Notes: generated from the sequence alone by a model not told the origin. A DNA stretch of 64,000 nt from Halovibrio variabilis (GCF_007991175.1 NZ_BJXV01000009.1:180054-244053), one strand, 5' to 3'; positions 17,272 through 27,383 are shown, counted from the stretch's first letter. A program made the numbers and translations.

Positions 17272-18069
17272 ATGCAGGCGCTCCCTTTCGCCACGATTGC
17301 TTTTGTTCTTTACGTTGCCGCTGCCATTTGGCAAGGCATGACCCTGTTCCGGCGGGTGCCGCCCCGCCAAGGCATGGTGCGCCTGCTCGCTGTACTGGGC
17401 TTACTGTTGCATATTCCTGTGGTGGTCAAGCTATTGGGCCAATCCCCCGGCCTGCTGCCAGGGTTTACCACCAGCGCCACGCTATTCATGGCGGTCGCGG
17501 TGAACGTCGTGTTGGTGGCCAGCCTGTTCAAACCGGTGCTTAACGCCGGCATTGCGCTGTTTCCGCTGGCGGGTATCGCCCTGATGGCCGCCACATGGCT
17601 GCCCAACCAAGGCGGCCAAACCGGCCTGACGCCGGGCATTTTACTGCATGCGATAAGCTCTGCCCTGGCCTTTGCCGTATTAGCGATTGCCGCCGTTCAA
17701 GCCGTGCTGGTCGGCCTGCAGAATCAGGCGCTACGCCATCATCATATTCGCGGCATTGTGCAATCGTTACCGCCGCTGACCACCATGGAGCGGGTGCTCT
17801 TTGAGCTGGTGTGGGCGGGCATCATTATGCTGACGCTTTCCATCGCGAGCGGGCTTATTTTTCTGGACAACTTCTTTGCCCAGCACTTGGCGCACAAAAC
17901 CGTGCTGTCGCTATTGGCTTGGGTGATTTTTACCACGCTGCTAATCGGGCGTTACCGCTTTGGCTGGCGCGGCATGCGCGCCGTACGCTGGACGCTGGGC
18001 GGCTGCGGCTTGCTGATACTGGCGTATTTTGGCAGCAAGTTCGTGCTTGAGGTTGTACTCAATCGATAG
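17272..18069 (+). CDS. CcsA/YpjD-type cytochrome c assembly-like membrane protein
   Basis: This inner-membrane protein has about eight hydrophobic segments, and 265 residues from the ATG at 17272. It belongs to the CcsA/HemX-like family often annotated YpjD and is regularly found beside ffh in gammaproteobacteria. Conserved histidines lie in LHIPVVVK, LLHAISSALAF and AHKTVLSLLAWV, the positions at which relatives contact heme. The role in cytochrome maturation is inferred from fold only; ffh-linked members have not been shown to be required. The frame extends 78 bases upstream to a poor start; the ATG chosen begins the first membrane helix cleanly. Confidence 0.75.
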   Translation: MQALPFATIAFVLYVAAAIWQGMTLFRRVPPRQGMVRLLAVLGLLLHIPVVVKLLGQSPGLLPGFTTSATLFMAVAVNVVLVASLFKPVLNAGIALFPLAGIALMAATWLPNQGGQTGLTPGILLHAISSALAFAVLAIAAVQAVLVGLQNQALRHHHIRGIVQSLPPLTTMERVLFELVWAGIIMLTLSIASGLIFLDNFFAQHLAHKTVLSLLAWVIFTTLLIGRYRFGWRGMRAVRWTLGGCGLLILAYFGSKFVLEVVLNR

Positions 18070-18111
18070 CGACTCAACCGCTAACGGGGCGAAAACGCTC
18101 CTTTGGTTGTC

Positions 18112-18140
18112 TTGACACACCACTCGCGACCTTCTACAAA
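18112..18140 (+). promoter_or_regulatory. Sigma-70 promoter of the CNNM/CBS gene
   Basis: A consensus -35 TTGACA (18112-18117) and a TACAAA -10 (18135-18140) are 17 bp apart, 34 bp upstream of the gene's TTG start. Confidence 0.6.
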
Positions 18141-18173
18141 TCGAGCCTAATCCGCCACAAAGGACCTTTCGAC

Positions 18174-19448
18174 TTGAGCGACGACTTCCCTCTGGGGTTA
18201 CTGTTCGGCCTGCTAGCCTTACTGATATTGCTTTCTGCGTTTTTCTCCAGTTCTGAAACCGGCATGATGTCGATCAACCGCTACCGTTTGAGCCATCAAG
18301 CCAACAGTGGTGACCGCAGAGCCAAACGAGTCATGCGTCTGCTCGCTCGCCCAGACCGGCTTATCGGCGTCATTCTAATCGGCAACAACTTCGTCAATAA
18401 TCTGGCCGCCTCGATTGCTACCATTATCGCCATTCACTTTTTTGGTGAGGTGTCCGGCCCGGCGATCTCTACCGCCCTGTTGACCATTACCATTCTGATT
18501 TTCGCCGAAGTAACCCCCAAGACCTACGCCGCCATCAAGCCCGAGCGAATCGCTTACCCCACCTCCTACGCCCTTGAGCCGATGTTAAAGTTGCTCTACC
18601 CGCTGGTGTGGCTGGTGAACGCCGTTTCCAACGGCTTATTGCGATTGATGGGCGTTAAAAGTGTCGATAGCGGGGGTGACAGCCTGACCCGCGACGAGTT
18701 GCGCACGGTGGTCCATGAAGCCGGCACGCTGATCCCCTACCGCCACCGTGCGATGCTACTGTCGATCCTCGACCTTGAGAACGTCACCGTTAACGACATC
18801 ATGGTGCCGCGCCACGAGGTGCTGGGTATCGACCTGGATGATTCCCTCCAAGATATTCTGACCCAGATCCGCACCAGCCAGCACACTCGATTGCCTGTGT
18901 ATAAAGGCGATATCAACAATATTATCGGCATGCTGCACCTGCGCAACGCGGCACGCTTTCTCTCCCGCGACGAAGTCACCAAGGCATCGATTGTACAGGA
19001 GGCCCGCGAACCCTATTTCATTCCCGAATCCACACCGCTACATACCCAACTGCTCAACTTTCAGAAGCAGAAACGGCGTATCGGCATTGTGGTGGACGAA
19101 TATGGCGACGTGGATGGCCTGGTCACCCTGGAAGATATTCTGGAAGAGATTGTCGGCGAGTTCACCACCGACGTGTCCGAAGACGAGGAAATTCACCAGC
19201 AGGACGACGGCAGCCATGTGATTGAAGGCACCGCCACGATCCGTGATATTAATAAAATGCTTGGCTGGCAGCTGCCTACCGATGGGCCCAAAACGCTCAA
19301 CGGGCTGATTCTTGAGCACCTGGAGTCCTTCCCCGAGGGCCCTGTGTGCCTGCAGATTGGCAATATGCGCATGGAGATTCTGGAGATTCGCGACAACCTG
19401 ATTACCTCGGCGCGCTGCTGGCAGCAGCTCAGAGTGCCGCGCCGTTAG
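18174..19448 (+). CDS. CNNM-domain / CBS-pair transporter-associated protein (HlyC/CorC family)
   Basis: This 424-residue membrane protein has an N-terminal CNNM (DUF21) domain of three or four helices (about 1-180; note SSSETGMMSINRYRL), two CBS domains (about 200-330; ending RIGIVVDEYGDVDGLVTLEDI), and a CorC/HlyC domain at the C-terminus. Relatives are linked to Mg2+ and Co2+ efflux. The start is TTG at 18174, with AAAGGA about ten bases upstream; no ATG precedes the conserved sequence. Its position after the ffh-linked CcsA-like gene is conserved in related bacteria. Confidence 0.85.
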   Translation: MSDDFPLGLLFGLLALLILLSAFFSSSETGMMSINRYRLSHQANSGDRRAKRVMRLLARPDRLIGVILIGNNFVNNLAASIATIIAIHFFGEVSGPAISTALLTITILIFAEVTPKTYAAIKPERIAYPTSYALEPMLKLLYPLVWLVNAVSNGLLRLMGVKSVDSGGDSLTRDELRTVVHEAGTLIPYRHRAMLLSILDLENVTVNDIMVPRHEVLGIDLDDSLQDILTQIRTSQHTRLPVYKGDINNIIGMLHLRNAARFLSRDEVTKASIVQEAREPYFIPESTPLHTQLLNFQKQKRRIGIVVDEYGDVDGLVTLEDILEEIVGEFTTDVSEDEEIHQQDDGSHVIEGTATIRDINKMLGWQLPTDGPKTLNGLILEHLESFPEGPVCLQIGNMRMEILEIRDNLITSARCWQQLRVPRR

Positions 19449-19478
19449 GTACCATTAGCCCGCACACCAAGCACGTTA

Positions 19479-20162
19479 CTATAGCAAAGACCGCGCTTTT
19501 CGGCGGCCAGGAAGATCCTGATCTGCCGCCGCTTTTAACGCCCTGACCCGGGCTTCGAGAAACCGCCGTAGCGCCATATCATCGGCTTCAAGGCGATTGA
19601 GCGGCGGCCCAAAGCGTAAGCTCACCGGCGCTCGAAAACGCCTGGGGTACTTCTTAAAGGCTTTGCCGCCATAGTGGGAAGTCCAGGAGCCCCATAGGCC
19701 TGCCAACCCCACTGGAATCACCGGCACGTCGTCCCGGGCCAGTATCGCCTCCAAGCCGCGCCGAAAGGCATGTATCTCACCATCCGGCGTTAGCCTTCCC
19801 TCGGGAAACACCATCACCACCTCGCCATCGCGCAGCGCCGCGCTGACGTCATCCAGGGCGCGCCGTAAAGCGCCCGGGCTGCGTCGCTCGGACTCAATGG
19901 GAATCGCGCCAACCAATTGAAACCACCACTTAAGCCACGGTGAATCAAAAATCGGCTGGTCCATGACAAAGCGCAGCGGCCTGGGGCTAGCGCCGCCGAG
20001 TATCAGGGCATCCATAAAACTGACGTGGTTGCAGACCACCAGTGCCGCCCCCTGCCGGGGGATGTGTTCACGGCCGTGTACCTGCAGCCGATAGCACAGC
20101 CGCATTGAGATAAAAATCAGCCCACGCAGCACTTTGCGGGCCACCTTGACCCACCCGCTCAC
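19479..20162 (-). CDS. PlsC-like 1-acyl-glycerol-3-phosphate acyltransferase
   Basis: This membrane-associated acyltransferase of 227 residues transfers an acyl chain to lysophosphatidate or a similar acceptor. The catalytic HX4D motif is NHVSFMD (His46, Asp51), and the acceptor-binding motif is FPEGRLT. One N-terminal hydrophobic stretch anchors it. Its start overlaps the stop of the upstream TetR-type regulator by 4 bp, so both are made from one message; the regulator may adjust lipid composition (inference). It may be a secondary acyltransferase rather than the essential PlsC. Confidence 0.82.
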   Translation of the reverse strand: MSGWVKVARKVLRGLIFISMRLCYRLQVHGREHIPRQGAALVVCNHVSFMDALILGGASPRPLRFVMDQPIFDSPWLKWWFQLVGAIPIESERRSPGALRRALDDVSAALRDGEVVMVFPEGRLTPDGEIHAFRRGLEAILARDDVPVIPVGLAGLWGSWTSHYGGKAFKKYPRRFRAPVSLRFGPPLNRLEADDMALRRFLEARVRALKAAADQDLPGRRKARSLL

Positions 20163-20773
20163 GACCCGTCCTCATGATGACGCAAGCCAGCCAGAATAGT
20201 ACTCATCAACTGATCCAGTAGCTCTTCGACCTTCAATTGCTGGCCTTGCCAGTAGCCCAAACGCTCATTAAGCCCGAGCTGAACCAGCCCGTGCACGCTG
20301 CCCCATAGAGTACGCCCCAAACAGCGTGCTTCAAGATCATCCAGCGCAGGCTGATAAGCCTTGAGCGACGCTTCCACTTGGGTAAACAGCGCTTCAATCA
20401 AATCGCTCTGACGCTGATCAAGCTCGCCTTCTTGGGCCAGCGGGTAATCAAACAACAGCTGCCAGCGGTAGCAGTCCTGCTCGGCGAAAAACCAGTAAGC
20501 GCGCGCCAGCGAGCGCAACCAGGGTTCCGGGTCATCGTCGGCCAAGCTGGTAATGGTATGCTGTAAGCGCGCCAGGGTTTCAACGTTGACGTGCTGCAAT
20601 AAGTTATTAAAGCTGCCATATAGCTTAAGCAGCGTGCTGGGAGCGCAGCCGACGTCTCTGGCCAGGGCACGCAGTGACAGACCATGGACTGGCTGCTCAG
20701 CCAACCACTCATCACAAGCGTGCATGACCTGCGCATGGAGGGCATCGGGCGCATGCTGTCTAGGACGGGCCAT
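20159..20773 (-). CDS. TetR-family transcriptional regulator
   Basis: The 204-residue protein has an N-terminal TetR helix-turn-helix (GLSLRALARDVGCAPSTLLKLYGS, about 34-58) and a C-terminal ligand domain of the WHG type (RTLWGSVHGLVQLGL). It lies upstream of and overlaps the acyltransferase gene by 4 bp. It probably represses its own operon in response to a lipid-like ligand, but no operator was identified in the 215-bp gap before the SRAP-like gene. Confidence 0.82.
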   Translation of the reverse strand: MARPRQHAPDALHAQVMHACDEWLAEQPVHGLSLRALARDVGCAPSTLLKLYGSFNNLLQHVNVETLARLQHTITSLADDDPEPWLRSLARAYWFFAEQDCYRWQLLFDYPLAQEGELDQRQSDLIEALFTQVEASLKAYQPALDDLEARCLGRTLWGSVHGLVQLGLNERLGYWQGQQLKVEELLDQLMSTILAGLRHHEDGS

Positions 20774-20988
20774 GGCGATCTCTTAGGTCAACGGCAAACA
20801 AAAAGGAGGGCCTCACTGCACTTTAGCCAAAGCAGGGGATACGATAGGATACCTTACATCGAACACTGTTTTCGACACTAAAACACACCATTTCGTGCTT
20901 TATTGCGCGACATCCCCGGCTATCCAGGGTCACTTCCTCGACGATTCTGCTTAATTTCCAGGAAGATTCTAATCAACAGGAGATAGGT

Positions 20989-21675
20989 ATGACGGGGCGA
21001 TTGCATGTGCAAAATCTACCGCTGACCCGTTTATTACCCACACTCACCAACGCTGAACCGCTGGTGGAGTCGCCCAACCTGGCGCCACGGCGGCCTATCT
21101 CGGCGATTCGCCTTGAACAGGGGCAGTATCGGCTAGCGTCGCTTTTCTGGGGCCTGACGCCGCCCTGGCTGGAGGTGCTGGACCACGCGCCCCACTGCGC
21201 CCGGGCCGAAACCCTTGAATCACGGCCGATGTTTCGCGACGCCTTTAATGCGCGCCGCTGCGTGATTCCGGTCAGCGGCTTCTATGTCTGGAAAACTCAG
21301 CCGCGTAGCAAGCAGCCCTATTTAGTCACCCAGGTATCCCGCGCACCGCTGCTGCTGGGGGCACTATGGTGCCGCTACCACACCACGTTAACGGCGTTCA
21401 CCGACTCCGCCGCACTGATCACCGTGCCCGCTAACCTGCTATTATCACCGTTAACCGACCGCTTACCGGTCGTCATTCCCGACCACGCGCTGAGCGCGTG
21501 GCTCAACCCGGATACCGACCCCCAAACGCTTAATTCGCTATTATCCCCCGCGCCGTTGGAACTGTTGGGCGCTTTTCCGGTATCTAAGCATGTCAATAAT
21601 CCTGCCTATCAGGCATCGAGCTGTGCCCACCCGACTGGGTCGATGCTGCGCTGGGCTGTGTCTCAGGAGCCGTAA
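20989..21675 (+). CDS. SRAP (YedK/HMCES)-fold protein lacking all catalytic residues
   Basis: The SRAP fold is clear over 228 residues: NLAP (30-33), FWGLTPPW (53-60), ARAET (71-75), RRCVIPVSGFYVWK, ITVPAN, DRLPVVIP and PVSKHVNN all align with YedK. In YedK and HMCES the initiator-removed Cys2 forms a thiazolidine with abasic sites in single-stranded DNA, helped by Asn75, Glu105 and His160. Here those positions read Thr2, Cys70, Val100 and Thr156. The start is secure (AGGAGATAGGT before ATG, and MTGR aligns with MCGR). It is therefore probably a non-crosslinking paralog with a retained DNA-binding fold. Its stop overlaps the M16 protease start by one base. Confidence 0.82.
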   Translation: MTGRLHVQNLPLTRLLPTLTNAEPLVESPNLAPRRPISAIRLEQGQYRLASLFWGLTPPWLEVLDHAPHCARAETLESRPMFRDAFNARRCVIPVSGFYVWKTQPRSKQPYLVTQVSRAPLLLGALWCRYHTTLTAFTDSAALITVPANLLLSPLTDRLPVVIPDHALSAWLNPDTDPQTLNSLLSPAPLELLGAFPVSKHVNNPAYQASSCAHPTGSMLRWAVSQEP

Positions 21676-24539
21676 TGTTACGATCCACTTGTTTGAAACG
21701 CTGGCGCCACCTCCCCGCGTGCGCACTGCTGGGTGTTATCGCCAGCAGCGCCATGGCGCCATTCGCGTTAGCCGCTAACGATGACGCCGTTGCCGACGCT
21801 GTGGCTGACACTGTCACCCCCATCACTAGCCCTTTTGATAGCCGCGACTACCGCGTTCTGACGCTTGAAAACGGCCTTGACGTGCTACTCGTCAGCGACC
21901 CGGAGGCGGACAAAGCAGCGGCCTCCATGAATGTACGCGTAGGCAGCGCGCAAGACCCCGACGATCTTCAAGGGTTAGCGCATTTTCTTGAGCACATGCT
22001 GTTCTTGGGCACCGAACCTTATCCAGAACCTGACGCTTACCAGCGCTATATTTCCAATAATGCGGGCTCTCACAACGCCTTTACCGCCCAGCAGGACACC
22101 AACTACTTCTTCGACATTGAGCCATCGGCACTGCCCGGTGCCCTTGACCGTTTCAGCGAATTCTTCATCTCGCCGCTGTTTAACGCCGAGAAACTTGAAA
22201 GCGAGCGCAATATCGTTCATTCGGAGTATATGGCGCGTATTCGTGACGAGTCGCGGCGGGAAAACGATGTACTTAACCAGTTGCTTAACCCTGAAAACCC
22301 CACCACCGGTTTTGCCGTAGGTAGCCGTGAGACCTTGGCCAGCCCGCCAGAAGGCGAAGCGAACCTGCGCGAACGGATCATCGAGTTCTACCACCAGCAC
22401 TACGGCGCCAACGTGATGAACCTAGCGATTGTGGCGCCACAGCCGTTGGATCAGCTCGAAGAGCTGGTCGCCGAACGCTTTGCCGAGATTCCCGACAACA
22501 ATTTAAGCGTCCCCACCGTTGACGTCCCGCTGGTGGAAGACGATACCCTACCCCTTTATATTGAGCGACAGTCGTTGAAGGATCGTCGTCAGTTGCGGTT
22601 CTACTTCCCGGTGCCCGACCCCACCGACGACTACCGCACCAAACCGGCTCAGCTTATCGCTCATCTACTGGGCCATGAAGGTGATGGCAGCCTGCTAGCG
22701 GTGCTGCGCGAGGCTGGGCTCGCCGATGGACTTTCCGCAGGTGTCGGCCGCAGTGATGGCAACCAAGCGCTATTCACTGTCTCGATCAGCCTGACACCGG
22801 CAGGCGCCGAGCGCCTGGACGATATTCAAGCGACCCTGTTTGCGGCCATTGAGCAACTACGCAACGACGGCCTCGCCGCTTGGCGCTACGAAGAACAAGC
22901 CAAACTCAGCGAGCAGAATTTCCGCTTTCAGCAACAAGGCGCCCCGCAGCAGGAAGCCACCCGCCTGGCCATGAACCTATCGCGCTACCCAGTGGAAGAC
23001 GTGCAGTACGCGGCTTACCGTATGGATGGCCCCGACACAGAGCGTCAGCAGACCTATCTGGACGCCTTAACCCAAGACAACATGCTGCGCGTTTACTCCG
23101 CGCCGGATGTCGAGGGCGACAATGTATCGCCGTGGTTCAATACCCAGTGGCAAAAACAAACGCCCGACCAGCCGGGCCAGGCCCTTAGCGGTTTGGCGCT
23201 CCCTGGCCCCAACCCCTTTATTGCCAGCGATTTGACGCTGCTAGAGGGCCAGGACGAGCAGCCTAGCCGGCTGATCGACACGCCTTCATTTACCGCTTGG
23301 CACATGCAGGTTGCCCGCTTTGATACCCCGAAAGTTGAGTGGCGGGTCAGCCTGCAAAACCCCACCGCCAGCTACTCGGCTGAAGAGGCAGTGCTCACTC
23401 GGTTGCTCGCCAGCTGGCTCAACGACAGCCTCAACGAATCGCTCTACCCTGCGTGGCTGGCGGGCCAGTCCTTTAGCGCCTACCCCCACGCCCGGGGCAT
23501 CACATTATCGTTCTCAGGCTGGCGGGATGGCCAAACCCCGCTGATTGAACAGGCCCTTGAGCAGCTAAAAAGCGCCAAGATCACTGACAACGCCTTTGAG
23601 CGCGTGCGTTACCAGCTGCAGCGCGAGTGGCGCAACGCCTCCCAGTCGTCGCTCTATGGCCAAGCCAGCCGTACTTTAGGCGAAGCCTTGCTGACCCCGC
23701 AGTGGTCTACCGCTGAGTTACTCGCGGCCAGTGACCGTTTTGACCGCGGCCACCTGGAAGACTTCCGCCAACGCTTTTTAGATGCTCTGTACGTCGATGC
23801 CATGGCCGTTGGCAACCTCGACGAGACGCTTGCCCGCGATCAGACACAGTTGATGCGTGGTGAGCTAACGCCGCGGCTGACCCGCAACGATATTGCCAAC
23901 CTAACCCCCCTCGCCGTTAGTGAAGAGCACCGCGTGCTGCACCCCCACAGCGCGCGGGAAGAATCGCTGGTACTGCGCTATCTGCAAGGTCGCGATCAAA
24001 CGCTGCAGGAGCAGGCCACGACCAGGGTCATTGCCAAGTGGCTGGAAACGCCGTTCTATCAGCAACTGCGCACCGAGCAGCAGCTTGGCTACATCGTTAA
24101 CGCGGGCTATTCGCCGCTGCTTGAAGCCCCGGGCATTGCCCTCATGGTGCAATCTCCCGACGTTGAAAGCGGCACGATTGCCGAGCGGATGGAGTCGTTT
24201 CTAGACGAAGCCAGCCAACGCCTTGAACAACTGAGCGACGAAGACCTGACATCTTACCGCCAAGCGGTATACGACCAGTTACGCGAGCGCGACACCAGCC
24301 TTTCAGGCATGGCCAACCGCTACTGGCAGGCAACAGCGCTGGATGAAGTACGCTTTGACCGGCGCGACCAACTGGCCGAGCAGGTGCTTGAAGTGAGCAC
24401 GGAGGATATGCAAAACCTTTGGCCAGCGCTACGCGAGCGCACCCTGGACATCCGCTTTAATCCTGGTGATGAACCCAGCGATATCAGCGCCTACCGGGAA
24501 GCCCGCTCGCCCCTGCCCAAAGTACGTGAAGGGAACTGA
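21675..24539 (+). CDS. Periplasmic M16 (insulinase/pitrilysin) metalloprotease
   Basis: The protein has 954 residues, like E. coli protease III (962), and a signal peptide ending near ALA at residue 33. The inverted zinc motif HFLEH (103-107) is intact, with the downstream Glu in ERNIVHSEYM. The second inactive half follows, as in pitrilysin. It should degrade small peptides in the periplasm. The start ATG at 21675 overlaps the stop of the SRAP-like gene (TAATG), with a good CAGGAG, so the two are co-translated. Confidence 0.9.
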   Translation: MLRSTCLKRWRHLPACALLGVIASSAMAPFALAANDDAVADAVADTVTPITSPFDSRDYRVLTLENGLDVLLVSDPEADKAAASMNVRVGSAQDPDDLQGLAHFLEHMLFLGTEPYPEPDAYQRYISNNAGSHNAFTAQQDTNYFFDIEPSALPGALDRFSEFFISPLFNAEKLESERNIVHSEYMARIRDESRRENDVLNQLLNPENPTTGFAVGSRETLASPPEGEANLRERIIEFYHQHYGANVMNLAIVAPQPLDQLEELVAERFAEIPDNNLSVPTVDVPLVEDDTLPLYIERQSLKDRRQLRFYFPVPDPTDDYRTKPAQLIAHLLGHEGDGSLLAVLREAGLADGLSAGVGRSDGNQALFTVSISLTPAGAERLDDIQATLFAAIEQLRNDGLAAWRYEEQAKLSEQNFRFQQQGAPQQEATRLAMNLSRYPVEDVQYAAYRMDGPDTERQQTYLDALTQDNMLRVYSAPDVEGDNVSPWFNTQWQKQTPDQPGQALSGLALPGPNPFIASDLTLLEGQDEQPSRLIDTPSFTAWHMQVARFDTPKVEWRVSLQNPTASYSAEEAVLTRLLASWLNDSLNESLYPAWLAGQSFSAYPHARGITLSFSGWRDGQTPLIEQALEQLKSAKITDNAFERVRYQLQREWRNASQSSLYGQASRTLGEALLTPQWSTAELLAASDRFDRGHLEDFRQRFLDALYVDAMAVGNLDETLARDQTQLMRGELTPRLTRNDIANLTPLAVSEEHRVLHPHSAREESLVLRYLQGRDQTLQEQATTRVIAKWLETPFYQQLRTEQQLGYIVNAGYSPLLEAPGIALMVQSPDVESGTIAERMESFLDEASQRLEQLSDEDLTSYRQAVYDQLRERDTSLSGMANRYWQATALDEVRFDRRDQLAEQVLEVSTEDMQNLWPALRERTLDIRFNPGDEPSDISAYREARSPLPKVREGN

Positions 24540-24571
24540 ACTCCCTGCAGGAATGATCTAAGGGCACCGGC

Positions 24572-26065
24572 TCAGGCGTCAAATGCCTGGGCCGGCATCA
24601 TCGCCTCCACAAACATCACCACCTCTTCCAAAATCTGGCGCTCGCGATCAGTCAGCGTTTGCTGATTGTACTGGGCAATTTCCCGCGCAAACGCCTTTAG
24701 CGTAAAGCCCGCCAAGGCCGGATCGTTAATACGCGCCCAGCGAAATGCCTCCCACTGTTCTCGCTCTTCGCCTTCCAGGGTCTCGGGGTAGCTGCGTGCG
24801 CGATAGCGAAAGAGCATCTCTTCCAGGCGTGGGTCTTGAAACGCAAAGCGCTGCCCGACCAAGTCCCACGGCTCCATCTCGCGCACCCGCTCCATCTGCT
24901 GACGATCAGCGGCGGAGAAAAAGCTGCCCGAATAGAGCATTAGATCCGGATCCTGTGGCGCATCGTCGTAACCTGCACTAAACACCTCTGCGACCTTAGC
25001 GGCGATACCACTAGCATCGCGCAGGGTTTTCCAGTGCTGTCGGCAGGCGGTGACGTCCAAGCCTAGGCGGGCAACGATGGTGCCGTACTCGCCTTGATGG
25101 GGCCCTTCAACGTCTTTCAAGGCGCTGGCCGGAAAAACCACCGGGCAGCGATTAATATGGATGACCTTTAGCGGAATACGCGCATCGCCTTCGGCTAAAT
25201 CCTGCTGACTGACAAATACCCGCTCACGAATTTGCGCCGCCGGCATGCTGAGCAAATCACTGGGATCAACGCTTAAATCGTAGACGATCACCCCGTTGGG
25301 GTTAGTCGGATGCTCGGCCAACGGCATGACCAGGGCGCTACAGCCCCGGCTGGCGGGGTAACGACGCGAAATATGCAGCAGCGGTTTGGCGTTGGGCAGG
25401 TCAAGCTGCTTGGCCACCGCGCGTTTACCGCGCAGGCCAAGTAAATAATCGAACAGCTTGGGGTTGCGCGCTTTGAGTAAGCGCGCCAAGGCGATGGTGG
25501 CGCGCACGTCGGCGACCGCATCGTGGGCGCCCTCGTGGGCAATACCGTTGGCCGCGGTCAGATGTTCAAGCTTGAAGCTGGGCGCACCGTCGTCGCGCAG
25601 CGGCCACTCAATGCCATCCGGGCGCAGCGCGTAAAAGGCGCGCACAACGTCGATTAAATCCCAGCGGGAATTACCGTTTTGCCACTCGCGAGCGTAGGGG
25701 TCGAGTAAATTACGATAGAACAGATGGCGGGACACTTCGTCGTCGAAACGCAGGCTGTTATAACCCACCACACAGGTGCCCGGCTCACTCATATGACGCT
25801 GAATCTCGCCCGCGAACTCCGCTTCAGGGAGGCCGTGGCGCTGGGCTTTTTGAGGGGTAATACCGGTAATCAAGCAGGCGGCAGGATGAGGCAGGTAGTC
25901 ATCGGCGGGTTTGCAATAGAGCTCGACTGGCTCACCGATCTCATTGAGTTCGGCATCGGTGCGCAGTGCGGCGAACTGAGCGGGCCGATCGCGACGCGGG
26001 TCCGCCCCGAAGGTTTCATAGTCATGCCATAGAAAACTGGCAGGGGCAGCATTGGGTGGCGCCAT
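24572..26065 (-). CDS. sbcB: Exodeoxyribonuclease I
   Basis: ExoI digests single-stranded DNA 3' to 5' and works with RecJ in mismatch repair. The 497-residue protein has the DEDD nuclease motif I FLWHDYETFG (Asp15, Glu17), YNSLRFDDE, and HEGAHDAVADVRATI with the last acidic ligand, then the SH3-like and helical ExoI C-terminal domains. It is about 20 residues longer than the E. coli enzyme. It is convergent with the M16 gene and separate from the min genes. Confidence 0.93.
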   Translation of the reverse strand: MAPPNAAPASFLWHDYETFGADPRRDRPAQFAALRTDAELNEIGEPVELYCKPADDYLPHPAACLITGITPQKAQRHGLPEAEFAGEIQRHMSEPGTCVVGYNSLRFDDEVSRHLFYRNLLDPYAREWQNGNSRWDLIDVVRAFYALRPDGIEWPLRDDGAPSFKLEHLTAANGIAHEGAHDAVADVRATIALARLLKARNPKLFDYLLGLRGKRAVAKQLDLPNAKPLLHISRRYPASRGCSALVMPLAEHPTNPNGVIVYDLSVDPSDLLSMPAAQIRERVFVSQQDLAEGDARIPLKVIHINRCPVVFPASALKDVEGPHQGEYGTIVARLGLDVTACRQHWKTLRDASGIAAKVAEVFSAGYDDAPQDPDLMLYSGSFFSAADRQQMERVREMEPWDLVGQRFAFQDPRLEEMLFRYRARSYPETLEGEEREQWEAFRWARINDPALAGFTLKAFAREIAQYNQQTLTDRERQILEEVVMFVEAMMPAQAFDA

Positions 26066-26159
26066 GAATAAACACTCCGCTGGGCAATGAAAAGCCCAAG
26101 CCTAGCACACCCGCTGCCCCTTTCGCCCCGCCTTCAGTTCATGGACCTAGCCAAGAGGC

Positions 26160-26411
26160 TCAACTTCTGGGTAGCGTAACGTTAAGCTCCAGCACCGAAC
26201 AGTTGTCTTCGCTGTCCAGGGAGATTTGAATAGCGTCGTCGTCCACGTGCACGTAACGGCGAATAACCTCAAGCAGCTCGCGCTCCAGCATCGGCATATA
26301 GTCGGGCTGGCCGCGCTGGCTACGCTGGTGCGCCACAATAATTTGCAAACGTTCCTTGGCTACCGAGGCGGATTTCCTGCGCTCACGCTTCAAGAACTCC
26401 AGCAGTTTCAT
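26160..26411 (-). CDS. minE: Cell division topological specificity factor MinE
   Basis: MinE stimulates MinD ATPase and drives the pole-to-pole oscillation that keeps MinCD away from mid-cell. The 83-residue product has the membrane-targeting N-terminus ([19 protein letters not shown]), the MinD contact helix ([11 protein letters not shown]) and the dimeric C-terminal domain. Its ATG overlaps the minD stop by 4 bp. Confidence 0.95.
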   Translation of the reverse strand: MKLLEFLKRERRKSASVAKERLQIIVAHQRSQRGQPDYMPMLERELLEVIRRYVHVDDDAIQISLDSEDNCSVLELNVTLPRS

Positions 26412-27226
26412 CGACGACCTCCCCCGAACATACGGCTTAGCAGACCTTTGCGTTGCAGCTCGTGGAAACGCAGCGGCATGTCCTCACCTAGCAGGCGCGA
26501 TACGGTGTCGCTATAGGCTTGGCCCGCATCGCTGGAGATATCGTGGGTCACCGGTACGCCCTGATTCGAGGCGCGCAATACGGCGTCCGACTCCGGAATC
26601 AACCCCAGCAGATTAATCGCCAAAATTTCACGAATATCGTCCAGCGTCAGCATATCGCCGGAGGTCACTCGCTCGGGGTTGTAGCGAGTGACCAGCAGGT
26701 GCTCCTTGATAGGATCTTCACCCTGCTCAGCGCGGCGAGTTTTAGAGGCCAGCAGCCCTAAAATACGGTCGGAATCACGCACCGACGATACTTCAGGGTT
26801 GGTTACCACGATGGCCTCGTCGGCAAAGTACATGGCCAATTGCGCGCCGCGCTCGATACCGGCAGGCGAATCACACAGAATATAATCAAAATCTTCTCTT
26901 AGCTTCTCCAGAATTTTCGCCACGCCCTCTTGGGTCAGAGCATCCTTATCGCGGGTTTGGGAAGCCGGCAGAATAAACAAATTCTCAACGCGCTTATCAC
27001 GGATCAGCGCCTGGTTAAGCACCGCCTCGCCTTGAATCACGTTGACCAGGTCATACACTACGCGGCGCTCACAGCCCATGATCAAGTCGAGATTACGCAG
27101 ACCCACATCAAAATCGATCACCACGGTTTTCTTACCGCGAAGCGCAAGCCCGGTGGAGATGGCCGCCGCACTGGTGGTTTTACCGACCCCTCCTTTACCA
27201 GAGGTCACAACAATTATCTTGGCCAA
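26408..27226 (-). CDS. minD: Septum site-determining ATPase MinD
   Basis: This peripheral membrane ATPase recruits MinC to the poles. The 272-residue protein has the deviant Walker [11 protein letters not shown] at 9-18 and the C-terminal amphipathic membrane helix ([11 protein letters not shown]). It is coupled to minE by overlapping stop and start codons and follows minC after 157 bp, a longer gap than in E. coli. Confidence 0.97.
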   Translation of the reverse strand: MAKIIVVTSGKGGVGKTTSAAAISTGLALRGKKTVVIDFDVGLRNLDLIMGCERRVVYDLVNVIQGEAVLNQALIRDKRVENLFILPASQTRDKDALTQEGVAKILEKLREDFDYILCDSPAGIERGAQLAMYFADEAIVVTNPEVSSVRDSDRILGLLASKTRRAEQGEDPIKEHLLVTRYNPERVTSGDMLTLDDIREILAINLLGLIPESDAVLRASNQGVPVTHDISSDAGQAYSDTVSRLLGEDMPLRFHELQRKGLLSRMFGGGRR

Positions 27227-27383
27227 AAGTCACTTCCTTCTTGAAGTCGTTCGTCGCGAGCGCAGGTCATTGGGCGCTCTGCGCAAAACGGGAACGTCAA
27301 TGTCATCAACATGCCGTACTGTAACGGATAGTACCTGCGGCGTCGCTAGGTATGAAGCACCAACGTCACCTCATGTTAACACC

